A stretch of 64,000 nt of DNA from Rhodobacteraceae bacterium S2214 (GTDB taxonomy: Bacteria; Pseudomonadota; Alphaproteobacteria; Rhodobacterales; Rhodobacteraceae): contig CP081161.1 of NCBI GenBank assembly GCA_025141675.1, positions 2,516,001 to 2,580,000 on the forward strand, in the 5' to 3' direction. Positions 9,739 through 18,347 of the stretch are shown in pieces. The translations under genes were made by a program, and so were the position numbers. The first letter of the stretch is position 1. Each line of letters opens with the position of its first letter. The notes under the pieces are model-generated. The model was not told where the DNA came from, did not search any database, and saw only the letters and a program-made list of their open reading frames with translations.

Positions 9739-10299
9739 ATGACATCGAACTCACATTCTGTTTGCGTTTACTGCGGCTCGCGCGACGGTGCAGACACCGC
9801 ATATGCAACTGCGGCGGAAGACACGGGCGCAATGCTCGCGGCAAACGATTGGCGGCTGGTTTACGGTGCGGGTGACGTCGGGCTGATGGGGCGCGTGGCC
9901 AATGCAACGCAGGCGTCCGGTGGGCGGACATTTGGCGTTATCCCGACGCATTTGCTGGACTGGGAAGTCGGCAAGCGCGATCTCGACACGTTCATCATTA
10001 CTGAGACGATGCACGAGCGCAAAAAAGTGATGTTCATGAACTGCGACGCGGTAGTTGTCTTGCCAGGTGGTGCCGGATCGCTGGACGAATTTTTTGAAGC
10101 GTTGACTTGGCGGCAGCTCGGGCTGCACGAAAAACCGATCTACCTGTTGAATATCAACGGGTTCTGGAACCCGCTCAAGGCGCTTTTGGACAATGTCGTA
10201 GGACAGGGGTTTGCGGAAAGCAGTATTCTCGACTTCGTGTCCATCGTTGATGATGTGCCTAGTTTGGAAGACCAGCTAAAGACCGCGTTCCGCGCCTAA
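9739..10299 (+). CDS. LOG-family nucleoside monophosphate phosphoribohydrolase (TIGR00730)
   Basis: A 186-residue Rossmann-fold protein. It carries the family catalytic motif in the form PGGAGSLDEFFE (usual PGGxGTxxE, with Ser for Thr) and the conserved MHERKKVM arginine motif. LOG proteins split nucleoside 5'-monophosphates at the N-glycosidic bond; in plants and some bacteria this makes free cytokinins, and in most bacteria the physiological substrate is unproven. The gene is divergent from the lysM operon (93-bp spacer) and ends at a strong terminator. Confidence 0.9.
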   Translation: MTSNSHSVCVYCGSRDGADTAYATAAEDTGAMLAANDWRLVYGAGDVGLMGRVANATQASGGRTFGVIPTHLLDWEVGKRDLDTFIITETMHERKKVMFMNCDAVVVLPGGAGSLDEFFEALTWRQLGLHEKPIYLLNINGFWNPLKALLDNVVGQGFAESSILDFVSIVDDVPSLEDQLKTAFRA

Positions 10300-10300
10300 G

Positions 10301-10336
10301 AAAAAAGGCTGGCGCGCAATGTTGCGGCCAGCCTTT
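10301..10336. terminator. Bidirectional rho-independent terminator
   Basis: AAAAAA, then a stem GGCTGGC / GCCAGCC extended by an inner CGCAA / TTGCG pairing, then TTT. It sits between the rightward LOG gene and the leftward 59-residue gene, which converge on it. The A-run serves as U-tract for the leftward transcript. Confidence 0.8.
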
Positions 10337-10341
10337 CGATC

Positions 10342-10521
10342 TTATTTGTCTTTATCGACATCTTCGCTCGGATTGATCCGTTCCGGACCGCGGCGCGTCG
10401 CAGAGGCACCTGTCGCACCCGTGTGATCGTTGTCTGCGTTGCCATGGGCACCCGCGACATTGCCTTTTTCATCGGCATCGACATCGGCACGTGTGATTGG
10501 CGATTTCTGTGTATCGGACAT
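10342..10521 (-). CDS. Small hydrophilic, probably disordered protein (59 aa)
   Basis: I do not recognise this protein. It encodes 59 residues, starts MSDTQKSPITRADVDADEKG, is rich in Asp, Asn, Gly, Ala and Thr, and ends in a charged DVDKDK tail. It has no Cys, no hydrophobic core and no membrane segment. The case for a real gene is an AGGAG Shine-Dalgarno at the right distance from ATG 10521, a complete frame, and its own terminator immediately after the stop (shared with the convergent LOG gene). It lies between a LOG gene and sodB. The composition suggests an intrinsically disordered or stress-related small protein, which is inference. Confidence 0.65.
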   Translation of the reverse strand: MSDTQKSPITRADVDADEKGNVAGAHGNADNDHTGATGASATRRGPERINPSEDVDKDK

Positions 10522-10582
10522 ATCAGGCTCCTTTATTCAATAGCGTTGCATGAACAACGGCCCTGCCCGCATTCCGTTCCAC

Positions 10583-10611
10583 AAAAAAACCCGCCGCATT
10601 GCTGCGACGGG
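10583..10611 (-). terminator. Rho-independent terminator of sodB
   Basis: Read leftward: stem CCCGTCGCA / TGCGGCGGG (9 bp, one wobble), a short loop, then a run of seven T. It starts about 25 bp after the sodB stop. Confidence 0.85.
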
Positions 10612-10635
10612 TTCTGATTGTCACTGTGGATCAGA

Positions 10636-11235
10636 TCACATGCGGGATGCGACGTTTTCCCAGTTCACGAGGTTATCGAGGAAGTTCGTCAAGTACTTCG
10701 GACGCGCGTTGCGGAAGTCGATGTAGTAGGAATGTTCCCACACATCACAGCCCAAAAGCGCTGTCTGGTTGAAGCAAAGCGGGTTCACACCGTTTTCTGT
10801 TTTCGTGATTTTCAGGCCGCCGTCTGCGTCCTTCACCAACCACGCCCAACCAGAGCCGAACTGACCAGCACCAGCTGCAGAGAACTGGGATTTGAATTCG
10901 TCAACGGAACCGAAGCTGTCTTTCAACGCGGCTTCCAGTTCGGATGGCATTGCGGATTTACCCGGCCCCATCATTTCCCAGAACTGGTTGTGGTTCCAAA
11001 GCTGGGAGATGTTGTTGAAGATGCCGTTTTGGGCAACTGCGTTCGCGTCGTATGTGCCTTTGATGATCTCTTCGAGAGATTTGTCAGCCCATTCTGTGCC
11101 TTCAATCGCCTTGTTGCCGTTGGTGACATAAGCGTTGTGGTGCAGGTCGTGGTGATACTCGAGCGTCTCTTTGGACATGCCAAGGTCAGCCAAAGCGTCG
11201 TGTGCGTAAGGAAGATCAGGAAGTTCGAAAGCCAT
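10636..11235 (-). CDS. sodB: Superoxide dismutase, iron type
   Basis: A 199-residue cytoplasmic enzyme that converts superoxide to oxygen and hydrogen peroxide. Metal ligands are visible: the His of LEYHHDLHHNAYV near residue 27, the His of WNHNQFW, and the Asp and His of LGCDVWEHSYYIDFRN. GSGWAWLV and the overall pattern favour the Fe form over the Mn form. The start at 11235 has GAGGCTCC upstream. It has its own terminator. It lies 90 bp downstream of soxG on the same strand. That spacer holds no terminator I can see, so read-through from the sarcosine oxidase operon is possible. Confidence 0.95.
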   Translation of the reverse strand: MAFELPDLPYAHDALADLGMSKETLEYHHDLHHNAYVTNGNKAIEGTEWADKSLEEIIKGTYDANAVAQNGIFNNISQLWNHNQFWEMMGPGKSAMPSELEAALKDSFGSVDEFKSQFSAAGAGQFGSGWAWLVKDADGGLKITKTENGVNPLCFNQTALLGCDVWEHSYYIDFRNARPKYLTNFLDNLVNWENVASRM

Positions 11236-11325
11236 ATTGGAGCCTCATTAAGCTAGATTTTCGTTACCCCGTAACAAAGCGCAAAACGGCGCGGCGTCAA
11301 CCCGTCGCACCGTAATCAGCCAAAC

Positions 11326-11892
11326 TTAGCGTAGATAACCGACGGGTCCCGCCGCTGCAGATGCCGCGAGCAGGTCGAACGCATAATCCGCGACCGACCT
11401 GAAACAGATGACGTGGATCGTGGTTTCGTCTGCCTTCCAGAAAGCCGCAGCCACCTGCCCCAGTCGCGAACGACGAAAGTCACCAACCGCGAAAGTGTCG
11501 GGATGCATGTCCACCGGTGCGAGCTTCGCAATCACCTCGTCGGCGTAAGTGCCCGACACCACGATCCGCGCGCGTGCGTCGGATACGTTTGAGGCCAGAA
11601 AATGCTTTCCGGCCATGGCTGTGTTCAGCGTTTCCAGCCCTTGCTCAACATGAAGATACGGCACCAGCAACAACGCCTCATCCGGTGACATCCAGCCGAA
11701 CCCGTTGGCACCTTTGACGGCCATCTGACCCATTGCAGGTGCGTCTGATCCGGTCACCGATTTGCAGGCCTTGACCAAAGCCTTGTCTGCCAGATCACCA
11801 CGGACGGAAATCATCCCCTGCAGGCCCGCATCCTTGACCGTCACGGCCCCATCGGCCCTGCGGCCATTCAAAGCGCTGATTGCATTAGACAT
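11326..11892 (-). CDS. soxG: Sarcosine oxidase gamma subunit
   Basis: A 188-residue subunit of heterotetrameric sarcosine oxidase, starting MSNAISALNGRR. The ATG at 11892 overlaps the soxA stop (ATGTCTAA), which marks the true start; a longer open frame upstream lies inside soxA. The C-terminal half (TFAVGDFRRSRLGQVAAAFW and IHVICFRSVADYAFDLL) matches the SoxG/GcvT-like fold. It is the last gene of soxD-soxA-soxG. Confidence 0.9.
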   Translation of the reverse strand: MSNAISALNGRRADGAVTVKDAGLQGMISVRGDLADKALVKACKSVTGSDAPAMGQMAVKGANGFGWMSPDEALLLVPYLHVEQGLETLNTAMAGKHFLASNVSDARARIVVSGTYADEVIAKLAPVDMHPDTFAVGDFRRSRLGQVAAAFWKADETTIHVICFRSVADYAFDLLAASAAAGPVGYLR

Positions 11893-14890
11893 CCTGCTTT
11901 TCCCCCGCTTTGTCATAGAAGACCTGATCGACGATTTTCGCTGCGATCGGTTCGCCACCGATATTGGTAAACTTGATCGTTTCGCCCATCCGGTCCGGCC
12001 CTTTGTGGACCAATCCCATCGCGATACCGCGTTTCAGTGTGGGCGAATAATAGGTCGATGTAACGCGCCCTTCGGTGTTTTGCTGGCCGTTTTCATTCGT
12101 ACCATCCGCAATCGCGTAGGCCCCATCAGGCAGCACAGACCCGTCGAGCGTTTCCAATCCAACCAATTTCCACCGGTTCGGATCAGCCATGTGCGACCTC
12201 TGCTGCGCGCGCTTGCCAAGGTAGTCGGTTTTCTTTTTCGACAACGCCCATTGCAGGTTCAGATCCTGCGGGATCACGGTCCCGTCAGTTTCGTCCCCGA
12301 TCATGATAAAGCCCTTTTCGGCCCGCATGATGTGCAACGCTTCTGTCCCGTAAGGCATGACGTTGAATTCAGCACCGGCATCTAACAGCGCATCCCAGAA
12401 CGCGCGACCCTGCCCCGCATCGACCGCGATCTCATAGGACAATTCTCCTGAGAAACTAATGCGATAGACGCGGACCTTAAAGTCCGACAGCGTGCCGTCT
12501 TTCCATTGCATAAACGGCAGTGCGTCTTTGGACACGTCCATACCCCCGAGCTTTTCGAGAACCTTGCGCGCGTTTGGACCTACAACAGCGACTTGCGCCA
12601 ATTGCTCGGTCACGTTGGACACATAGACCTGCCAGTCCCACCATTCGCACTGCAGCCAGTCTTCCATCCACGCGTGAATGCGTTCGGCCCCGCCCGTCGT
12701 TGTGTGGCACAGCCATGTCTGTTCATCGATCCGCGCGACCACGCCGTCATCCGACAGGAACCCGTTTTCAGTACACATCAGACCGTAGCGACATTTGCCC
12801 ACAGGCAGCGACGACATCAGGTTCGTGTACATCATATCAAGGAATTTGCCGGCATCTGGACCACTGACAACCAGCTTGCCAAGCGTGGATGCGTCCAACA
12901 GGCCAAGGCTTTCGCGTGTTTGCGTGACCTCGCGGTTCACCGCGTCATGCACAGTTTCGCCGTCCCGCACATAGGCGTAGGGACGTTGCCATTGGCCGAC
13001 CGGCTCAAAATCCGCGCCATTTTCGGCGTGCCAATCATACATCGGCGTTTTGCGGATCGGTTGGAACAGTTCGTCCCGCGCGACACCGGCGATAGATCCC
13101 ATCGAAATCGGTGTATAGGGCGGGCGGAATGTGGTCGTGCCGACATCGGGAATATCGCTATTCAGCGCTTTAGAAAGCACGGCGAGACCGTTGATATTGC
13201 TCAACTTCCCTTGATCCGTCGCCATACCTAGCGTCGTGTAACGCTTTGCATGTTCGACGCTTTCGAACCCTTCTTGCGCCGCCAATTGTACGTCGGACAC
13301 CTTCACATCGTTCTGGAAATCCAACCACGCTTTTGACCGCAACGCGTGGCTGGCCCCTTGCGGCATCAACCAAACGGGCAATATCGGTTCCTGCGCTTCG
13401 TCGTAGCCTTCAGGTGCTTGGCCTGCGCGCCCTTCAGCGCCCGCCGCCATCGCGGCGGCACGTCCTGCCGCAAAGCCATCTGCCAGCACCTCTGCTGTGA
13501 ACAAATGCCCGTTTGCCACACCTGCTGGTGTCACAAAACCTGAACCATTTCCGTCGGTTGGCGGACGATCTGCGTCCGGACGGAACATCGCGTTATCCGC
13601 GTCCCATGTCAGTTTACCACCGCAATGCGACCACAGATGCACGACAGGCGACCAGCCGCCGGACATCGCTACGCAATCGCAGTCGATCTCTTCCAGAACG
13701 GCGCCTTCACCTGCCTGGCCGCAAATCGCGACGCCGGTGACGCGCTTGCCGCCTTTCACCTTTGCAATGCCCTTGCCTGTCTCGACGCGGATGCCTGCTT
13801 CACGAGCCGCACGGGCCAAAGGGCCATCGGCGTCGGGCCGTGCGTCGATGATCGCGGGCACGTCCAGACCTGCGTCTTTCAACACGAGCGCTGTCCGGTA
13901 CGCGTCATCGTTGTTCGTCACGATGACCGTGCGATCCCCGATGGAGACGCCAAAGTTCACGACGTAATCGCGCACAGCCCCAGCAAGAAGAACGCCCGGC
14001 AAATCATTGCCCGCAAACGATAAAGGCCGCTCAATCGCGCCAGTTGCCGTGACAACCTGCTTGGCCCGTACCCGCCACAAACGATGCCGCGGCGCGTCGG
14101 TGCCGCCTTCGTTCAGGTGTTCGTATCCCAGAATATAGCCGTGATCATAGACGCCCGCGCCCATACAATTCAGGCGCATCGTGACGTTTGGCATCGCGGA
14201 CAATTCAGCCACGATCTGGTCAATCCAAGCCGTTGCAGCCATGCCTTCGATCTGCGGTTCGTCCACTGCAGCGCGTCCGCCCCAAGCGGCGGTTTGTTCC
14301 ATCACCAGCACCCGCGCACCTTTGCGCGCGGCAGCTAAAGCACTGGAAAGACCCGCGATTCCGCCACCGATGACCATTACGTCCGTATGAGCGTGGAAGT
14401 GTTCGTAGGTGTCGCCATCTTTGCCGATGGGCGCTTTGCCCAGACCCGCTGATTTACGGATGATCGGTTCATAGACATGCTTCCAGAACGGACGCGGGTA
14501 GATGAACATTTTGTAGTAGAAACCGGCTGGGAGGAACCGCGACAGTTTGGTGTTGATCGCGCCCACGTCGAATTCCAGAGACGGCCAATGGTTCTGCGAT
14601 TGTGCTTTCAGACCTTCAAACAACAGCGTCGTTGTGGCGCGTTGGTTGGGTTCAAAATGCGCCCCATCGCCCATATTCATCAACGCGTTCGGTTCTTCAG
14701 CGCCCGATGCGACGATGCCGCGTGGGCGGTGATATTTGAACGACCGCCCGACCAGCATTTGGTCGTTGGCAAGAAGTGCCGAGGCGAGCGTGTCGCCTTC
14801 AAATCCCTTTAAGTGCTTGCCGTTAAACGTAAAAGACAGCGCCTTGGATGTATCAACAAGGCGGCCTGCAGTTGCCAGACGTGTGCTCAT
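11885..14890 (-). CDS. soxA: Sarcosine oxidase alpha subunit
   Basis: A 1001-residue large subunit. The N-terminal ~100 residues form the ferredoxin-like domain typical of SoxA. A dinucleotide-binding motif VIGGGIAGLSSALAAARKGA follows at about 170-190 (NAD+ site), and the C-terminal ~380 residues form a GcvT-type aminomethyltransferase domain that passes formaldehyde to tetrahydrofolate. The holoenzyme oxidises sarcosine to glycine, giving 5,10-methylene-THF and hydrogen peroxide. ATG 14890 overlaps the soxD stop by ATGA, so seven extra upstream residues in the frame are unlikely to be used. Confidence 0.95.
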   Translation of the reverse strand: MSTRLATAGRLVDTSKALSFTFNGKHLKGFEGDTLASALLANDQMLVGRSFKYHRPRGIVASGAEEPNALMNMGDGAHFEPNQRATTTLLFEGLKAQSQNHWPSLEFDVGAINTKLSRFLPAGFYYKMFIYPRPFWKHVYEPIIRKSAGLGKAPIGKDGDTYEHFHAHTDVMVIGGGIAGLSSALAAARKGARVLVMEQTAAWGGRAAVDEPQIEGMAATAWIDQIVAELSAMPNVTMRLNCMGAGVYDHGYILGYEHLNEGGTDAPRHRLWRVRAKQVVTATGAIERPLSFAGNDLPGVLLAGAVRDYVVNFGVSIGDRTVIVTNNDDAYRTALVLKDAGLDVPAIIDARPDADGPLARAAREAGIRVETGKGIAKVKGGKRVTGVAICGQAGEGAVLEEIDCDCVAMSGGWSPVVHLWSHCGGKLTWDADNAMFRPDADRPPTDGNGSGFVTPAGVANGHLFTAEVLADGFAAGRAAAMAAGAEGRAGQAPEGYDEAQEPILPVWLMPQGASHALRSKAWLDFQNDVKVSDVQLAAQEGFESVEHAKRYTTLGMATDQGKLSNINGLAVLSKALNSDIPDVGTTTFRPPYTPISMGSIAGVARDELFQPIRKTPMYDWHAENGADFEPVGQWQRPYAYVRDGETVHDAVNREVTQTRESLGLLDASTLGKLVVSGPDAGKFLDMMYTNLMSSLPVGKCRYGLMCTENGFLSDDGVVARIDEQTWLCHTTTGGAERIHAWMEDWLQCEWWDWQVYVSNVTEQLAQVAVVGPNARKVLEKLGGMDVSKDALPFMQWKDGTLSDFKVRVYRISFSGELSYEIAVDAGQGRAFWDALLDAGAEFNVMPYGTEALHIMRAEKGFIMIGDETDGTVIPQDLNLQWALSKKKTDYLGKRAQQRSHMADPNRWKLVGLETLDGSVLPDGAYAIADGTNENGQQNTEGRVTSTYYSPTLKRGIAMGLVHKGPDRMGETIKFTNIGGEPIAAKIVDQVFYDKAGEKQDV

Positions 14891-15216
14891 GATAAGTCTC
14901 CCCATGACCAACCGGGTCGTTTGGCTGTGATCGCGGCGCGGATATCAGCGGGTGGTTCCGTGGTTTGGGCGGAATAGGTCCCGAACACTTCAAGCGTTGC
15001 TGTGCAGCGTGCAGCCAAAAACCATTTGCCGCAGCCGTAGACATGCCGCCAGCGTTCGAAATGCACGCCTTTGGGGTTCTGGCGCACGAACAGGTAGCCT
15101 TCGAAGTCTTCGTCGGACGATTCTGGTCCGTAGCGCTTCACATGCGCTTCGCCGCCGCCGTGCAGATCTGTTTCATCGGCATCAACGCCGCAATATGGGC
15201 AATGCAAAGTCAGCAT
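14887..15216 (-). CDS. soxD: Sarcosine oxidase delta subunit
   Basis: A 109-residue zinc-binding subunit. The zinc ligands of the family are in place: Cys6 and Cys9 (HCPYCG), His58 and Cys62 (RHVYGCGKWF). A GAGGT Shine-Dalgarno precedes ATG 15216. It is the first gene of the soxD-soxA-soxG unit. A terminator and a three-fold 11-bp repeat lie just upstream, which suggests its own promoter. Confidence 0.93.
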   Translation of the reverse strand: MLTLHCPYCGVDADETDLHGGGEAHVKRYGPESSDEDFEGYLFVRQNPKGVHFERWRHVYGCGKWFLAARCTATLEVFGTYSAQTTEPPADIRAAITAKRPGWSWGDLS

Positions 15217-15247
15217 GGCGAGACCTCAAGATGTGGGGTGTGATTTG

Positions 15248-15280
15248 CGTGCACAATACGTGCACAAGGCGTGCACCGCG
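15248..15280. repeat. Three tandem 11-bp repeats (CGTGCAC core) upstream of soxD
   Basis: Three copies of CGTGCAC spaced exactly 11 bp apart (15248, 15259, 15270). The first two share CGTGCACAA. Each contains the palindrome GTGCAC. They lie 32-64 bp upstream of the soxD start and downstream of a terminator, which is where a promoter or operator belongs. One-helical-turn spacing suggests cooperative binding on one DNA face. The binding protein is unknown. Confidence 0.5.
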
Positions 15281-15290
15281 TGGTCGCGCG

Positions 15291-15319
15291 AAAAAGAGCG
15301 GATGCGTAATTGCATCCGC
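15291..15319 (-). terminator. Terminator between the small membrane protein gene and soxD
   Basis: Perfect 8-bp stem GCGGATGC / GCATCCGC with a 6-nt loop. Read leftward it is followed by TCTTTTT. It starts about 40 bp after the stop of the 59-residue gene and separates soxB from soxD-soxA-soxG. Confidence 0.7.
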
Positions 15320-15360
15320 CCTTCAGAGGTAAGGTGACGTGAGTGGTCGTAGGGCGAACC

Positions 15361-15540
15361 CTAGTCTGGGGCTTGTGCGATCTGCGATTGGGGCGCGGAG
15401 GCACGGTCACCATGGGGTGGTCGGATCGTGTTTTCGACAAACGCGTAGCCAACCAATCCAACGATAGACAGAGCGATGATGAAAAGGCTGTTGGTACGGC
15501 CTTTGCTAGATCGATTCTTGGGTGTGCTAAAATCAACCAT
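15361..15540 (-). CDS. Small single-pass membrane protein (59 aa) between soxB and soxD
   Basis: I do not recognise this protein. It encodes 59 residues starting MVDFSTPKNRSSKGRTNS, with a basic N-terminus, one transmembrane helix at about 19-35 (LFIIALSIVGLVGYAFV) and a polar Pro/Gln-rich tail ending IAQAPD. GAGGAG lies 8 nt before ATG 15540, and a terminator follows the stop. By the positive-inside rule the N-terminus should be cytoplasmic. It sits inside the sarcosine oxidase locus where soxB and soxD are normally adjacent. A functional link to the enzyme is only suggested by position. Confidence 0.6.
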   Translation of the reverse strand: MVDFSTPKNRSSKGRTNSLFIIALSIVGLVGYAFVENTIRPPHGDRASAPQSQIAQAPD

Positions 15541-15703
15541 GACGTGCGCTCCTCTATCTGAGTAACACCTTGCGCTGTATTCACTGTCGTAATCAACTGC
15601 GTATTCGCAAAACGCGTTTTGCGGCACCTTTCAGCCGATCGATTATAAAAACGTGCGCGGCGCGCTGCCGAGATAGCGACATTTCGGTTGGATTGCATGC
15701 GCA

Positions 15704-16948
15704 TCAGTGAGCCACCCCTGCTGCGACAGATTCATCAATGAATTTGCCTTCACGGAAACGGTACATGGAAAATTCGTCGGTCAGCGGCGATGCGCCCTTT
15801 GCCATCAATTCCGCCATGGCCCAGCCGGACCCCGGAATCGCCTTGAACCCACCAGTCCCCCAGCCGCAGTTCACAAAGATACCGTCAACAGGCGTCGCGG
15901 ACAGGATCGGCGACCGATCCCCTGTCACGTCTACGATTCCGCCCCACTGCCGCAGCATCTTAAGCCGCGAGATCATCGGGAAGGTTTCGACAAGCGCCCG
16001 CACGGTTTCTTCGATATGGTGGAATGATCCGCGTTGGGTGTAGTTGTTGTAGCCGTCGGTGCCGCCACCAATCACCATTTCGCCTTTGTCCGATTGCGAC
16101 AGGTAGCCGTGCACGGTGTTGGCCATGATCACAACGTCCATGCAGGGTTTGATCGGCTCGGAGACCAACGCCTGCAGCGCCACCGATTCGATGGGCAGAC
16201 GGAACCCTGCCTTTTCAGCCAGCACAGATGCGTGGCCAGCCACCACCATGCCAAGTTTGTTGCAGCCAATGTCGCCTTGTGTCGTTTCAACGCCCGTGAC
16301 TTTGCCGTTTTCACGTTTGACGCCTGTGACTTCGCATTGCTGGATGATGTCCATGCCCATGTCGGAACAGGCCCGTGCGTAGCCCCATGCGACCGCGTCG
16401 TGCCGCGCTGTGCCGCCGCGTGCCTGCCATAGCCCACCCAGAACCGGATAACGCGGACCGTCTATATTGATGATCGGGCAAAGTTCTTTGACGCGCTCTG
16501 GTTCGATCCATTCGGTTGTGACCCCTTGCAGCGAATTGGCGTGTGCCGTGCGCTGGTAGCCGCGAATCTCGTGTTGGGTTTGCGCCAGCATGATCACGCC
16601 GCGCGGACTGAACATGATGTTGTAGTTCAGGTCTTGAGACAGCCCTTCGTAAAGGCTGCGCGCCTTTTCGTAGATCGCAGCAGATGGGTCTTGCAGGTAA
16701 TTGGACCGGATGATCGTCGTGTTTCGTCCTGTGTTGCCGCCGCCGAGCCACCCTTTTTCGATGATCGCTACATTGGTGATGCCGAAGTTCTTACCAAGGT
16801 AATAGGCCGTTGCAAGACCATGCCCGCCAGCGCCCACGATGATCACATCGTAATGCTTTTTCGGCGGACGCTTTGCCCACGCCCGATCCCAGCCAGTGTG
16901 TTGGCGCATCGCTTCGCGCGCGATAGCAAAAGCAGAATAGCGTTTCAT
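15704..16948 (-). CDS. soxB: Sarcosine oxidase beta subunit
   Basis: A 414-residue flavoprotein of the DAO family that carries the substrate oxidation site. FAD-binding motif VIIVGAGGHGLATAYYL is at about 36-52. GGTARHDAVAW has His183 in the position of the histidine that covalently holds FMN in known beta subunits. The C-terminal NCGWGTGGFKAIPGSG is also conserved. ATG 16948 (MKRYSAFAIARE) is preferred; 27 further in-frame residues upstream do not look like the family. It is divergent from ccmI with a 205-bp spacer that must hold both promoters. Confidence 0.95.
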   Translation of the reverse strand: MKRYSAFAIAREAMRQHTGWDRAWAKRPPKKHYDVIIVGAGGHGLATAYYLGKNFGITNVAIIEKGWLGGGNTGRNTTIIRSNYLQDPSAAIYEKARSLYEGLSQDLNYNIMFSPRGVIMLAQTQHEIRGYQRTAHANSLQGVTTEWIEPERVKELCPIINIDGPRYPVLGGLWQARGGTARHDAVAWGYARACSDMGMDIIQQCEVTGVKRENGKVTGVETTQGDIGCNKLGMVVAGHASVLAEKAGFRLPIESVALQALVSEPIKPCMDVVIMANTVHGYLSQSDKGEMVIGGGTDGYNNYTQRGSFHHIEETVRALVETFPMISRLKMLRQWGGIVDVTGDRSPILSATPVDGIFVNCGWGTGGFKAIPGSGWAMAELMAKGASPLTDEFSMYRFREGKFIDESVAAGVAH

Positions 16949-17153
16949 CGGTGCAGCCTCATCCTGAATAGCGGTCTTAAAAGTGTTAGTGGGACTTTGG
17001 CCGAAACAAAAGGATACTCCACGCGGCAATTCGACGTCATTTTACGACATCGCTTTTGTTACTGTGTGCATGCTGTTGGAACCGTGATGTCGCAGCCCCT
17101 TTTCGTGCCGCCCTTGGGACGTTAGGTAGGGTGAAATTGAAGGGCTTCATATC

Positions 17154-18347
17154 ATGCTGTTTTGGATCATCTGCTTTGTGCTGACATGTGTGGTTAGTGT
17201 GATTGTCATCACGCCGCTGGTCCGCCCCCCCAAAGAAACCGTCGAAGACCCGCAGGTCGCGCTGTACAAGGCGCAATTAGAAGAAGTTGACCGCGACGTC
17301 GCCCGCGAAGTGATCGCGCCAGAAGACGCAGAACGGGCAAAGACCGAAATTGCGCGGCGATTGATTGCGGCGTCGGGCGAGGATCATACGACAACGATAA
17401 GCCGGTTTGGCAAGCCGGCCGCTATCGGAACAGGTATTGTTCTGCTGGCGCTATCCGGTGGCATTTATACGCAGTTAGGTGCGCCGGGGTATCCTGATCT
17501 GCCGTTGAAGACCCGCATTGCCAATGGCGATGAATTCCGCGCGAACCGACCAAGTCAGGCCGAAGCAGAGGCGAACGCCCCTGCCCTGGAGACCCCTGAT
17601 TTTCCTGCTGAATACGTCGAATCGATTGATAAGTTGCGCGAACTGGTGCCGTTGCGCCCTGATGAAGTTCAGGGCTGGGAATTGCTTGCCTATCACGAAA
17701 GCCAAATGCGGAACTATCCGGCGGCTGCGACTGCCCAAGGTCAGGTGATCGCGCTGAAGGGTGATGATGCCACTGTTGATGAGCTGACCGTCTTGGCCGA
17801 TTTGCTGGCGGCTGCCGCGGATGGATATGTTTCGCCACAGACAGAAACGATTGCGCGGCGCATCTTGCAGCTTGATCCGAACAATATCGCGGGCCGCTAT
17901 TATCTTGGTGCGATGTATGACCAAACAGACCGCCCGGATCGCGCGTTGCAGCTGTGGCGTAGCATTCTGGATCGTGGTGCAGCCGAGACCTTCCACCTTG
18001 CGCTTGCGCGTCGCTTTGTGGGCGATGCGGCGGTGCGCGCCGGTACGGACTACACCCCGCCACCCGCGACCGAAGTGGCCCTTGAAGACGTCATTGGCAA
18101 CGAAGACCTGTCCGAAGACGACCAATCCGAGATGATCGCGGGCATGGTCAGCCGTCTTGCGGACCGATTGGCGACACAGGGCGGCCCTGTCGACCAATGG
18201 GCCCGCCTGATCGTGGCTTACGGTGTGTTGGGGCAAATGGACGATGCGCGCGACATCCTCGCGGAGGCCCGCGATGTGTTCGGGGCATCCGATGAAGCGA
18301 TGGGGCTGTTGGATCAAGCCGCAACGCGCGCAGGAGTTGCCGAATGA
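17154..18347 (+). CDS. ccmI: c-type cytochrome biogenesis protein CcmI
   Basis: A 397-residue inner-membrane protein of the haem-ligation system. It has TM1 at 1-21 and TM2 at about 88-106 (TGIVLLALSGGIYTQL), separated by the short coiled cytoplasmic loop (LEEVDRDVAREVI) typical of CcmI, then a periplasmic TPR region (about 165-300). CcmI holds apocytochrome c for CcmF/CcmH. No other ccm genes are in the window. The stop overlaps ruvX (ATGA). Confidence 0.9.
   Translation: MLFWIICFVLTCVVSVIVITPLVRPPKETVEDPQVALYKAQLEEVDRDVAREVIAPEDAERAKTEIARRLIAASGEDHTTTISRFGKPAAIGTGIVLLALSGGIYTQLGAPGYPDLPLKTRIANGDEFRANRPSQAEAEANAPALETPDFPAEYVESIDKLRELVPLRPDEVQGWELLAYHESQMRNYPAAATAQGQVIALKGDDATVDELTVLADLLAAAADGYVSPQTETIARRILQLDPNNIAGRYYLGAMYDQTDRPDRALQLWRSILDRGAAETFHLALARRFVGDAAVRAGTDYTPPPATEVALEDVIGNEDLSEDDQSEMIAGMVSRLADRLATQGGPVDQWARLIVAYGVLGQMDDARDILAEARDVFGASDEAMGLLDQAATRAGVAE

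Noticed and set aside
15210..15704. 164-codon leftward open frame across the soxB-soxD gap
   Set aside because: It crosses the terminator and the 11-bp repeats and is basic and low in hydrophobic residues. The 59-codon frame with a Shine-Dalgarno is the better reading.
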